From Monocercomonoides exilis (taxonomy: Eukaryota; Preaxostyla; Oxymonadida; Polymastigidae), in the NCBI GenBank assembly GCA_001643675.2, contig LSRY02000015.1:5001-69000 (forward strand): DNA of 64,000 nucleotides, written 5' to 3'. Position 1 is the stretch's first letter, and each line of letters starts with the position of its first letter. This document shows positions 47,330 to 58,500 of this stretch, piece by piece. The position numbers and the translations under genes were made by a program. The notes beneath the pieces are model-generated. The model searched no databases, had not been told where the DNA came from, and worked only from the letters and a program-made list of their open reading frames with translations.

Positions 47330-50190
47330 GCACCAGCATCAACACTTCGATTCAGCCCCGCTCCCGCACACACCCCCGAAAGCTCGCACACCCGGTCGTC
47401 CAGCGCTGGCTAACCGTCTTCACAACTGAGCCGTTCTCAGACACCGTCAGAGGCGCATGCCGGTATGCTGCGTCGCACACATCCAACAGCCGCAGGCACA
47501 GCGTGAAGAAATCTTTGCTCTGGAATACTTCCAGTGCAGATGTGAACGATGGCAGAAAGCATCTCGACAGATGGGATGCATCTCAGAAGAATTGTTGCGA
47601 CAGCGCCTGCGGCGTCTGCGGATAGCACACACACAGAAGAAACTTCTTCCCATTGTTCGTGGTCCCTCTGTAAGCTGCATCTGATGATGAAGTCGATGTA
47701 TCGCCTCAACGAATCGCATCATGCAGCGCTTTCATCACCTGCTTCAACTTCGCTGTCTCTGCCCAGTAGTGGTTTATCAAAAACGCCAGAAACACTGATG
47801 TTTTCGCCTCTCACTTCTCCGACTTCAACCACTCAAATTCCTCAAAAACCGTCTTGATCTTCTTCATAGAAGCTCCTTCAAATAGCACCGTGTTGATGCA
47901 CTTCTGGCACATCCGGAACGACACCATCATGAAGTTCTCGCTCTCCTCCATCGGCTGCTGCAGCAGCGCCCCTTCAAACAGCACCGTGTAACTGTACAGG
48001 AGGAACAACAGCTCGTCTCCCATGAACTCCTCCCGCACAAACTTCCCAAACAGCCACACCTCCGCAAAGTCCTTCCGGAACAGCTCCACCCCGTACACCA
48101 TCGCCCACCGCGCCGCCTCGCTCTTCTTCTGCGCCGCGTGCTTCTCCCCCAGCCACATGTACACAAAGTCCCCAAACCCCTGCCTCCCTGCCCCCGCCCC
48201 TGCCCCTGCCCCTCCCCACCCGGCGCTGCCCCCGCCCACATCTGCCGCAATCTTGTCTCCGTATATCCCCCGGATCGTCGACAGCGTCCACACCAGCGAC
48301 GGCTGCAGCCCCGTCTTCAGCGGCGTCAGCAGCCGCTCCATCGGCACAGACGACCGCCGCGTGGGCGGCATCCGAAGCACATGCGCCGTTTCGTACGCCA
48401 CCTGCCCCAGCGACCCTGACACTGCGCTCATCAGCCGCTCCATCGCTGTCTGCCCAGCCGACAAAGGCACCCCGCCTGCCCCTGGCTGCCCTGCCCCCGT
48501 TCCACTACGCGAAGTCACAGGCCACTCCGACTCTTCCCGGTCTCGGCTGTCTGTCGTCTGCTCAAGAAGCATGTACAGCCGCTGCACAACAGTCGCCTTC
48601 CCTGCCCCTTCCCCCGTTGCTGCTCCAGCTGGCATCCAATCCTCCCGCTCTCTCTTCGCATCCTCGTGCGGCGACAGCGGAATCCCATATACCGCACTCG
48701 CATCTCTTTCTTCTGCCTTTCCCCCCTCCTCTGCCTCCTCGTATTCTCCCCCTCCGCTTCTGCTCCTCCTCCTCCTCCTCCTCCCCGCCCCATCCCTTCC
48801 TCTCCCCCCTTTCTCCTCTGCCCCGCCTTCCCTGCCCCCGCCAATCTCCCCCCGCAGCACCTGCTCCTCCAGCTCCCGAACCTGAACAACCAGCCGCTCC
48901 ACCTTCTCTTCATACGACGCCTTCATTTTCTTCTGCTCCTGCTTCTTTTGCGCAAGCGCCGTCTGCTGCTTCTCAATCACCTCCTTGAACAGCGCCTTCT
49001 GCTCGCTTATCGTCTGCTCCTGCACTTTCGACAGCGCCATCAGCATCTTCGTTTCCTTCTCCATCTTGTTCATCTTCTGCCGCACACTCGCATCCACTCC
49101 TCCTTCACCACCACCTCCACCACCACCATTGGCTCCAGCACTGTTCTTCTCTGATCTCTCGCTGATCAATGATCTCGTTCCCTCACTTCCACCACCTCCT
49201 CAACCGCAGCTGTTTGTTTTACTTACATTTATCGCGCTCCTCACTTTCACAACAACAATCTTCCAAGAGGAGTACATCTCAAGCATCACAGCGCTACCAC
49301 CACAATACTCGCTGTAAACTTCTCCTTGTGCTTTTCACACAGCCCCAACGACAGAATCAAGGAAGCCAAAGATGGAACCATCTCCTAACAAACAGAGAAA
49401 CCAAAGAAGAAGATGTGGCAATTGTATCCTCCGATCAGCCATTTTCCACTTTTCATCCACACTCACCACTCCTCCTTGCTGAGCCCAGCACTTCTTCTCC
49501 TTCACCTGCTTCACCTGCATCACCTCTGCGTTGTGCTTCTCGCTCAGCTGCAGAATCTTCCTCTGATTCATCCAGATGATCTTGCCCTTCTCCTGCAGCT
49601 GCTCTACCAGCCCGCTCACCCGCTTCACCTCCTTTTCCTTTTCCAACTTCTTCTTCTTTTCTTTCTTCCAGCAAATTCAGCACAATCGCTGCAGGCGACA
49701 GAACCACATCTTCCATCATCAGCCCTTCTGCTCCACCGCCTCCAGCGCCTTCCTCGCGATCTCTGCAACTTCGCGCACTACAACCATTCGCCTCATCACT
49801 TTTTTATCCAGCTTCATCACTCTGCATGCCTCGTCTTCTTCTATCTATTCGCCAGCCATTCAATGTTCAATGAAGCCAGCGATGGATCAAACAGATTGCA
49901 GATTAACAGAAAATCATCCACATCAACCGCTGTTAATATCTGCTTCTTCACGACTTCTTTCTCAGCAACTCCTCAAGAAACGGGAGCAGAGCCAGAAGTG
50001 GAATGGAAAGCATCACACATTGAGCGGGTACGGCACGTTCTGTTCAGCTAAGCGCAGCAAGCCAACATTGAAACCTCGGAGTGCTTGCAGCAGTGGTTGA
50101 AGTGATTGCGAAGATTGAAGCAACAACAGCCCAGCTGCCTCAGGCACTTCAATCCTCAGCCGCCTCACTTTGTAGTGTAGTATTTTGTCT
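47330..50190 (-). pseudogene. GC-rich broken gene with coiled-coil and helical segments
   Basis: Minus-strand protein-like pieces follow each other in varying frames over about 2.9 kb. They include PEAAGLLLLQSSQSLQPLL and CVMLSIPLLALLPFLEELL (about 50,160-49,965), VDVDDFLLICNLFDPSLAS (about 49,930-49,840), DKKVMRRMVVVREVAEIARK (about 49,810), MEDVVLSPAAIVLNLLEE (49,719 onwards), KRVSGLVEQLQEKGKIIWMN (about 49,620), LASLILSLGLCEKHKEKF (about 49,350), the intact 452-codon block, and LQSKD-like FQSKDFFTLCLRLLDVCDAA (about 47,480). Some breaks have plausible introns (GTAAGT near 49,230; GTGAGA near 47,815), but most frame changes have no GT-AG option, which points to indels. Composition is much richer in GC than the neighbours, with Gly/Ala/Arg-rich insertions. 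Family not recognised; an oxymonad-specific scaffold protein is a guess. Confidence 0.55.
47811..49169 (-). CDS. Longest intact block of the GC-rich gene, 452 codons
   Basis: An uninterrupted frame with poly-Gly near the start (residues about 16-22), a coiled coil of about 90 residues (KMNKMEKETKMLMALSK to VQVRELEEQVLRG), a low-complexity Gly/Glu/Arg stretch (about 108-150), a second Gly/Ala-rich insert (about 305-330) and a helical C-terminus (DFVYMWLGEKHAAQKKSEAA and GDELLFLLYSYTVLFEGALL). The first codon is TTG, so it is an internal part of a larger gene and not a complete protein. It ends at EWLKSEK, next to a GTGAGA donor-like site. Long overlapping frames on the other strand in this block follow from the high GC content. 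Confidence 0.5.
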   Translation of the reverse strand: MISERSEKNSAGANGGGGGGGEGGVDASVRQKMNKMEKETKMLMALSKVQEQTISEQKALFKEVIEKQQTALAQKKQEQKKMKASYEEKVERLVVQVRELEEQVLRGEIGGGREGGAEEKGGRGRDGAGRRRRRRSRSGGGEYEEAEEGGKAEERDASAVYGIPLSPHEDAKREREDWMPAGAATGEGAGKATVVQRLYMLLEQTTDSRDREESEWPVTSRSGTGAGQPGAGGVPLSAGQTAMERLMSAVSGSLGQVAYETAHVLRMPPTRRSSVPMERLLTPLKTGLQPSLVWTLSTIRGIYGDKIAADVGGGSAGWGGAGAGAGAGRQGFGDFVYMWLGEKHAAQKKSEAARWAMVYGVELFRKDFAEVWLFGKFVREEFMGDELLFLLYSYTVLFEGALLQQPMEESENFMMVSFRMCQKCINTVLFEGASMKKIKTVFEEFEWLKSEK

Positions 50191-51834
50191 TAAGTGTGAG
50201 ATGAAACCACAGCCGTTTCATTCGAAGAGTCGACTGCAAGTGCCAATTATGATATGATGAGCTGATCCCTTGATGTATTGTTCTCTTCGCTTCAAAGCCT
50301 CCGAAATCGCAAAGGAAAATGGTATGTAATTTAAGTTGAAGATGAGGAAAATGAAAAAAGTTTATAGAGAAAAGATAACTGCTAAACTGCGCTGGCCACA
50401 AGACTCTTTTTCAGATTCACGATCATGTCTACCAACAACTCCATAGGAGACCCAAATATTACATCCACATGAAGCTCTTTAACGTCGCACACAGAAAATT
50501 CAAAGTTTTCAAAAGATATGAATAGATGAAACGGGTTTTCTTTATGCGATGAATTGAAAGAAAATAAAAAAAACTGATAAAAGGTGTATGAAGAAACGAA
50601 AGAAACAAAGAATACAATTATCTATTTGAATTTGAAAATGATAAACTTATTCTTTTTCGTGATTTCAATGTTGTGATTTTCGAACGGAAAATTTCGTGTT
50701 GTTTTTGATTTTTTTAAAATCCAGCATAAGATGTTTTTCATGAACAACTATTTGAATGGCATTTGAATATTTTTTGTATGAAATAGAAAATTTTTCTATC
50801 ATCAAAAATGAAAAGAAAAATATAGCAAAACAAGAAACTATTTCATTTTTTGTTTTCCAACAAAGAAAACTGTATAAAAATTTATCTGTATTCAACAAAT
50901 TAAAATTTATATTCTAATGCTTATTTTTTAAAAAAAAAATTAACCTAACAGTTACAAAGTTTGATGCAAATAATTTTTAAGATAAAATGTTTGCATTAAC
51001 GTTTATGTGAAAAAATGAAAAGCAATGTCATATCTGACTCATTGATACCAAATAAATAATAATTTGAATAAAAACCCTCAATGGGAAATATTTTTCTATA
51101 TTTAATGGGAAATATTTTTCTATATTTAATGGGAAAAGAATAATCACTTTTATGCATCCACTTTGAAACAATTGAAACTTATTTTAGGTTCGAAGCATGG
51201 TTGATTATTTTGAAATCATTGCTTTTTCGTGGTGTTGTTTTTTCAAATGTTGTTTGTCATTGGGATGAGATTATGTATTCAAATTGTAAATTAATCACAA
51301 CAATTTCAAAAACAAATTGTTGAACTTTTATAGAGACTTAAATGTCTTAAATATGCCTTTTCGCTTTCGTGCCTGTATTTGTTTTTTTTTCAAGTTGGGG
51401 AAAATACGGGCTTTCAAGCTTTTTTTGCACTAGGTATTGAAAAATTGCTTCACTCATAACTTTTTTTCGCTTTCTCAGATTTCAAAATAAATTTGATATA
51501 CAGATCCGTAAGCAGGCATCGTGGAAATCAAAACATAAAGTTCTCCAACATTTCACGAATATCAAAAAAAATAAACCCGTTTTTGTTGTGTTTATTAATA
51601 TTAAAAAGTCAATTAAAAATGTATATTTTTTCAATGAAAAGCAAGAAGTGCAATATTTTGTCCCAAATCAACAATCAAATGAATATAACAAAAATTGGAT
51701 ATTATCACATCGGTCTTTGCACAACTTTTTGTGATTATATCCGATTGTGACAACATGCGATGCTGCTTGACGCGGAAAATAATAATAATAATAATTGGTT
51801 GTAATTAATATTGTGTCAATTTTTCCATATTTGA
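50191..51834. other. AT-rich spacer
   Basis: No gene seen. It holds one short tandem repeat (51,081-51,136) and an AAT microsatellite at about 51,779-51,796 just outside the transposon. Confidence 0.6.
51081..51136. repeat. 24-bp tandem repeat, 2.3 copies
   Basis: Two exact copies of a 24-base unit (51,081-51,104 and 51,105-51,128), beginning ATGGGAAATATTTTTC, followed by an 8-base partial copy. A small local duplication with no evident role. Confidence 0.9.
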
Positions 51835-51842
51835 AAATTCAT
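51835..51842. repeat. Target site duplication, left
   Basis: AAATTCAT directly outside the left inverted repeat, identical to 53,497-53,504 outside the right one. An 8-bp duplication is typical of Merlin/IS1016 insertions. Confidence 0.92.
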
Positions 51843-51866
51843 GGCTAATGATAACTTAACGTAGTC
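51843..51866 (+). repeat. Merlin left terminal inverted repeat
   Basis: Starts GGCTAATGATAACTTAACGT and ends AGTC. It pairs with the right end with two mismatches, at positions 4 and 6. Confidence 0.92.
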
Positions 51867-52113
51867 ATCGAAAAGTTCAAAAAATACAAAAATTTTAACA
51901 CATAACTGTTTATAAATATAAATAGAATGCATCCAGGGTCGAAAATATGAAAATTAAAAATGTGTTTTGAGAATAAAAATTTAAATAAAAATATTTTTAT
52001 TTATGGGTGTGATCAAATTTGTGCACAAATAGTTTGAAATTCAATATTAAAATATATAAATATATAAAATTTTCTTTTAAAAATATATCAAAAATAACTG
52101 TTATTGAAACGAG

Positions 52114-53202
52114 ATGAGTAAGATTAATGATCCAAAAGATGAAATATTAACAATTATGAATATCACAAGAGATAACGGAGAAACATGGAATTGGCTAATG
52201 GAGGTTTTGCATGTGTTTCATCCTAAATTATGTGCAAATTGCAGAACAATCATGAAGGTTGAGAAAGTTGGACACAGAAGAAGATGGAAGTGCAGCAAAT
52301 GTTCAAAACGTATTTCATTGCTATCTGAAACAGCATTTTGCAGAAGTCATTTGGAAATTAGGATCATAATACAAATTCTTTTATTCTTTCATGTTGGAAT
52401 ACAAATTTATCAAACAAGTTCATTAACTAATGTAAGCAGGATATCTGTCAGTTATTATTATTCAATTGCTCGTGCAAGTTTAGCCTCATATGCTGTGGCA
52501 AAATTTCAAAAGCTTGGCGGTGAAGAAACAATTGTGGAGATTGACGAAGCCATATTAAGGAAAAGAAAATATCACAAGGGAAAGAAAAAAGCACAAATTT
52601 GGATATTTGGCATGATTGAAAGGAACGTTGAAGGAAAGAAAGGAAAATGTTTACTGCTACGAGTGCCAAATAGAAAGAAAAACACTTTAATTCCTATCAT
52701 CCAGGCAAATGTGATTGAAGGAACGATGATATACTCCGATGAATGGAAAGCATATCAGTGTCTGGAGACGTTGGGATATAAGCATTTAACTGTATGTCAC
52801 AAATACAACTTTCGTGATCCTCTCACTGGGACTTGCACAAATTTGATTGAAGGAACTTGGAGTTTGCTAAGAAAAAGTTTCCCTCGAACAGGAGTCAAAG
52901 CAAGATTCATTGATGATTTTTTGATGAGTTTCATTGGAAAAAGAGATGAAAATTTGACTATAAATGAATTTCTAACTCATGTCTTTCAATACAAACCAAC
53001 AAATGACATTAACGATGAAGAATCAGAAAGTGAGACCGAGGAAGATTTAACAATGGAGATCGATGATGATGAAAAAAGTGATCATAAAGAAACAAGTGAT
53101 GATGATGTTCCAGTCATTGAATTTGAAGACAACATGGATAATGATATCGATCCTTTTGGAGCTGGAGATGGAAGTGATGCATCATCGTTTGAGGATGATT
53201 AA
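52114..53202 (+). CDS. Merlin/IS1595-family DDE transposase, 362 aa
   Basis: ATG at 52,114, TAA after residue 362. An N-terminal zinc ribbon has Cys40-x2-Cys43 and Cys60-x2-Cys63, followed by a helical linker. The catalytic domain shows Asp144 in VEIDEAIL, Asp209 in IYSDEWKAY and Glu246 in NLIEGTWSLLRK, the spacing and motifs of the ISXO2/IS1595 DDE domain, including the typical IEG-x-W block. After about residue 300 there is an acidic Asp/Glu-rich tail, unlike short bacterial versions. The enzyme excises and inserts the element by cutting at its inverted repeats. It lies alone between the repeats, with about 250 bp on each side. No frame damage is seen and no other copy of the element is in this window. 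Confidence 0.93.
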   Translation: MSKINDPKDEILTIMNITRDNGETWNWLMEVLHVFHPKLCANCRTIMKVEKVGHRRRWKCSKCSKRISLLSETAFCRSHLEIRIIIQILLFFHVGIQIYQTSSLTNVSRISVSYYYSIARASLASYAVAKFQKLGGEETIVEIDEAILRKRKYHKGKKKAQIWIFGMIERNVEGKKGKCLLLRVPNRKKNTLIPIIQANVIEGTMIYSDEWKAYQCLETLGYKHLTVCHKYNFRDPLTGTCTNLIEGTWSLLRKSFPRTGVKARFIDDFLMSFIGKRDENLTINEFLTHVFQYKPTNDINDEESESETEEDLTMEIDDDEKSDHKETSDDDVPVIEFEDNMDNDIDPFGAGDGSDASSFEDD

Positions 53203-53472
53203 CAATTTTGATATTATCTTTTTCAAAAGCAGCTTTCTATGTCAAATAGTTATTTCAAAATCAAATTTTTTTTCATACCATTTGAAAATAGGTTCTATTT
53301 TATTAAATTTTAAATTAAAAAAAAATAAAATAACTTATATTATGGGATTTTTTGAAAAAAATGTGTTTTTCTGAAAACAAAAGATTGCTCGCATTTTCGG
53401 AGCTGACTTCTTTTAGTTAATCACATTATTGACTATTATGCAAAAAAATCGTAATTAAAACAAAATTTTTGC

Positions 53473-53496
53473 GACTACGTTAAGTTATCACTTGCC
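53473..53496 (-). repeat. Merlin right terminal inverted repeat
   Basis: Reads GACTACGTTAAGTTATCACT then TGCC on the plus strand; its reverse complement matches the left end at 22 of 24 positions. Confidence 0.92.
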
Positions 53497-53504
53497 AAAT
53501 TCAT
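53497..53504. repeat. Target site duplication, right
   Basis: AAATTCAT, identical to 51,835-51,842. Confidence 0.92.
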
Positions 53505-55597
53505 CACAAATACACATCTCTCACTTGATTGAACAATTTTGATCATAAATACACATAATTAAGACTTATTTGAACATAATTTTGAAAAATTATTAAAATT
53601 GAAATTTTTGATCTAAAAATTAACTTTTCAATGAAAAAAGAACCCTTTATAAACAAAATGTGATTAAATATTTGTTTTCCCCGTGATTGTATGCGATGGA
53701 AAATAAATGAAAAAAAAGGAAAAATGTTGGTGCATCGAAAAATGTGATTATAAAAGATTTTGATAATATCCGATGTTAATATATCCGGCTAAGACTGTGA
53801 TTTGTCCATTAATTTGTTGCATGAGAACATTTGACTTATAATGACAAAACTGCGCAAGAAAGAATGAAACAAATCGTTGTTTTTTTATCAATTCAAGTAG
53901 TTTGACATATATGTCAAAATTATTTAAAAAAGTTCATTAAGATTTATTCTAAAAAATAATGAAAATTTTAAATTTTGATAAAATATCTGTTCCCACTCAC
54001 GAAACAACACTCAAATGGAAATAATTATATTGTCTAGCATTTGTTTCAATTACAGCAAAATTTGGTGAGTGGGAACAGAAAATTGATAAAAATATGAAAA
54101 ACAAATCTCATTAGAAAAAAAAAACTAATGGAACTTAACAAAAACTTTTTGATTTATATATCAATAATTTCTTCTGAAAGTTCAAATTGTTTTAAAAAGG
54201 CTCATTCTGAAAAAAATTCAAATTCAATTGTGACAATGCATTCACACTAAATTATATATCTTTCTTTTTTTAATTATTCTGCTCAATCTTTCCGAGTCAA
54301 AAAAGTGTGATTTTTTTATGACTTTGAATCATTCAATGTTTTTTGTCAAGTTTTCTAATTATTCATCAAATAGCAAGAGTGAACACATCAAAACATGATG
54401 ATATTACTTTTGTGAAAGTTCAAGTTTAACAGTGAAATTGTGCAATTCTCTTGCAAAAACTGAACAAAAAATGAAACATTTCTTTCAAACGGACTGAAAC
54501 ACACTTTCAATTTTTTAAAAATAATGATGAAAAGACATTTTCATATTTGTATTTATGAGTGTTGGTGAAAAATCTGATACAAGAACTCTCCATTTTTCAC
54601 TTCAAAAAATGTTAGTTTATTATCTGTCTTTCTAAAAAAGGAAAATAGTCAAACAAACATATTTCTTATTATTTCACAACAAGTCCACGAATTTTTTAAT
54701 TTTAAATTTCACCTTTTTTAATTTATAATATTATTTATCTTCAATTTTTTTAAAGACAAGTTATTCCATTTAAATTACAATGAAAATCTTTGAACAAAGA
54801 ACAAACATCATCAATTGAAAACAAAAAGATATTTGTGATTGTATCTCCCAGCATTCGAATTCATTAATAACACTCAAATTTGAATCATTTTTGATGAATA
54901 AAATGGAAGTTAGTTTTATAATTGTTTCTTTGTTGAAAATTTGTGAATAAATCGAAATGAATGAAACTGATTCAAAACAAAAGAAGATTCTGTTAAAAAC
55001 TCAAAGTGTGAATGACAAGTGCAAAGAAGGATTGAATATATAAAAACAGTGCTTGAAAAAGCTGGTTGCTAATAATATAAACATTATAAAATGCAATGGA
55101 TTTGCATATTATTAACGCAAAATACATCATATTGAATAACAAATGAACGAAAATAAGAAGTCAAATGGTAACACGAAAACGCAAAAGTGAAATATTTAAA
55201 TGGATTTGTGTGAAATGGAAATTGTGACAAATACGAATAACAATGAAATGGTTGTAAATTTTGTGACATATTTCAAAAACAAAGGCGAAGTCAGACTTCA
55301 GAAGAAACAAAAAGCACAGCAGTCCAAATTAATAATAATAAAAAGAATATCAAACAAACAAAAACTTCAATTCAAAACAAAAGAAAAACACTCAACGTGT
55401 GCTCTCTCTTTTTTCAATAAAAATAATTCTAGCAACATCACAAATCAAAAGAAAGAAATAAATCGTGGTGATTGATGGTGTCAGCCATTCATAAGCGAAA
55501 TAACTTATTTGTTCATTCTTTTCCTCTCAAAAATCTTTATTCCCCATTTTCTGATTTTCAACTTTCAAACTTTCATATCAGAGAGAGAGTCTTCTTT
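53505..55597. other. AT-rich spacer with one long inverted repeat
   Basis: No gene recognised between the transposon and the 3' end of the giant gene. Frames at 55,200-55,733 are AT-driven or overlap that gene's end on the other strand. Confidence 0.6.
53987..54078. other. Long hairpin, 14-bp perfect arms
   Basis: CTGTTCCCACTCAC at 53,987-54,000 is the exact reverse complement of GTGAGTGGGAACAG at 54,065-54,078. Inside the 64-base loop, GAAACAA (54,001-54,007) can pair with TTGTTTC (54,041-54,047). The arms are more GC-rich than the surroundings. It could be a small non-autonomous element, an RNA hairpin or chance. Confidence 0.6.
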
Positions 55598-58500
55598 TCA
55601 TCTGTTTGTTGTTGTGCTGTTTGTGCACAAAAAACCGTTTTCTTCAACTTTCCCACTCTCAATCCCACTGTCTGGCTCAAGTGTGATAGCATCTGAAATC
55701 GTCATTATCAAAGCACCTGGTGGAAATCCCTGAATGAGCTCTCTTTTCAATCCAGACAATGTTCCTCGAAGCTGGCTGTTTTGTTCCAGACAACTCTTCA
55801 CAATGTCCAACTTCGAACTTCCTCTTATAATCTCCAGTGGGGGCCTTTCTCCATTCACGATCTTCTGCCCTGCAACCTCTGCCTCATACTCCCCAAACGG
55901 GATTTGAAGGGTCAAACACTCCCACAGCATCATCCCTATCGAGAATGACACTGACTCCTTTGTTGCTCCCATCTTCTTGTTCATCTGCAGCTCTGGCGCC
56001 TTCCACCTCAGACACTCTTTTTTGAAACTATCTTCATCCTCAAAGGCTGATGAGGGAAGGGAGTCCTCATCATCATCATTGCCACTGGCAGATGTCACAA
56101 CAGTTGATGATGAGATGGAGGATGAATCTGAGTCATCATCGGACAATAAGTCTGAATGCATCACAATGCAGATGACCATGTGTTCTGAGAACAATACAAT
56201 GTGAGGGCTCAGATTGGAAAGAGATTGAAGAGGGTTTTCCATTTCATCAAACGAATGGAGAGCGAGATTGGCCACCCAGAACAACACCTGTGCAGCTGTC
56301 TGTTCTCTTTCTTTCAATGTTCCAATCGCCATCTCCTTTGTCTTATTCTTTCCATGAAGCAGCATGAACAGCGAATCCCTCAAATCCACAATCAATTTCT
56401 CATGAGGCGATGAACAGGCCATTGCATCCACCAGATTCGACATGGACGATGTTGTTGGGCACAGATCCTCCCCTCGAACAAATGTGGAATCTGAATCGGT
56501 TGAACATGTTGAAGAAATGGATGGAGAAGGAGTCTGTTTTCTAATTTCCTCTTCCTCCTCCTTTTCCAATGCCCAATCTGGGATCTTGTCTGAATCTTTT
56601 CCCAATATGTATTCAGTTGAACCACTCTCAGACAGAAGATGCTCTGAAGACTCAGAATGTTCCATGTTCGTATCATATATCCTCTTCTTCATTCTTTCTT
56701 CATTCTTCTTCTCTGCCTCCCTCTCAGCTCTCCTCCACTGCTCCTCAGGTGACATCTCCATCGTCACCATCTCAAACGCTTTCGGATCCTTTCTGATATT
56801 ATCGTTCACAATCTCTCTCAGATCTTCTGCTTCATTCTTTGCCTTCCTCCATCGAACAACAAACAAAATAAATCCAATCAGAACGATCAAAAATAATATT
56901 GCCAACACAATAACAATTAACAACCAATAAGACTTTCCTTCTTTCACTCCTTCAACAATCCTTTCATCTCCATTCACCTTTGGCTCGCTTCTGTTCTTCA
57001 CAATGAAAGAATCAGTGGATGATGGGTTTTTGACATCCCCAAAAAGAATGCTCACTCTCACCTCTGCCTCTTCTCCTGCCTCTGTTATCATTTCATTTGG
57101 CAGTCTCCCTTCAACTTCTGTCTCCGACACAAATCCACTCTCATCAAACTCATATTTCTCTATCTGCTTTTCTTCTCCAATCTGTTTCACAACCATGAAC
57201 GACAAGTTGCAAGGGAGAAGCAGCTTCCCTTTGAACACAACCTCCACTTCTTCTCCTTTCTCCCTTGTTTCAACACCCTCTAACGCTGGAATGAAAAATG
57301 ATGATGCTCTTTCAGAAACAATCCCTTCAAACAGACATCCATTATTCAACATCCAAAGTGATGTATTTTTCTCTTGACCATCTCCACCTTTCAAACTGAA
57401 AATGGTCAATGAAGCAGAATCAGAGCAGATGATGTTTCTTCTCAATGATGGACATTTTGTAATTGAAGGATTGTTGTTGCTGAAGTTTCCTGCTTCAATC
57501 TTCACATTCCCACTCGATATGGAAACTCCACCTGATGAAGCATTCAAAATTGTCACATCCTTCATCATCAGTGAAGAGTTGGCAGAATGAACAAGTGATC
57601 CACTCCATTCACATATCTCATCAAATGCATTATTTCTTTCACTCTCACTTTCTTTTAAGATCAGCCCTTCAAATTCACACATGTGCATGGAAACATCCTT
57701 CGTATTGTTCATCTCCATCATGCTTCCTTTGCTTGACAGAGAATAACAGTTTGAACAGGAACAATTTGAAAGAGAAATTTGAACAGAAGTTGAAGAAGCG
57801 GAAAGAACAGAAGCCCCTTCTGAATTCCTCGAGCAGTTCTTGAATGAGGAGCTTCCAACCGAAACACTTCCCGAAGCTGAACTGCCAACCGAAATGATGC
57901 AACCTTCAGATAACTTCACTTCATCAGCATCAATTCCATTCAGCACAACACTTCCACATTGTCCAATCTCAACAACATTTCTTGTTGATTCAATCTGTTC
58001 CAGCTTCATATTTGTCAACGAAATCTCTTCCCCACAAAACTGAAAGAATGGCTTCTTGAATGAAAGCATTGACACTGAGCAGTTGTCAACATGAACAATC
58101 CCCTTTGCAATGCTCAGCAAGGTTGAGTTGAGAGCAACAGAAGGTTGATTGATATTTGACTCTCCAGCAGATGAGAAGTCAACAAATGAAAGAGAAAGCT
58201 GCCCACTTGCTTCATGGATAATAGAGCTGCCTGAATAAGAAAACGATTGATCAAAGTTGAATTTCAATCTCTCAATCCGAACATTCTCTGATGTACTGAT
58301 GAGACTGCCATCATTGATATTTATTGTTGAGTTCAGATGCACCAAAGCAGTTGAGGGAGATTCAAGTGAGCGGATGATCACATCATGCACATCACATTCC
58401 CCATTGACGATCGTTTGTTCCGAGATCAACAGCTGCGAATAACGTGAAGGAATGATGTGTTGAACTCCAACATTCAATGAGTGGCATGGTGTGCTGAACT

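Larger units (their letters stand above)
51843..53496 (+). mobile_element. Complete Merlin-type DNA transposon, 1,654 bp
   Basis: Bounded by terminal inverted repeats at 51,843-51,866 and 53,473-53,496 (22 of 24 positions match) and flanked by a perfect 8-bp direct repeat. It contains one intact DDE transposase gene at 52,114-53,202 on the plus strand. Merlin elements are the eukaryotic relatives of bacterial IS1016/IS1595 insertion sequences; 8-9 bp target duplications and short inverted repeats are usual. The perfect target duplication, well matched ends and undamaged frame suggest a recent insertion that may still be active. Confidence 0.93.

Noticed and set aside
48022-48885. Long plus-strand Ser/Pro-rich frame
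   Set aside because: Antisense of the GC-rich minus-strand block; the minus-strand reading has coiled-coil and helical patterns, the plus-strand one only composition bias.
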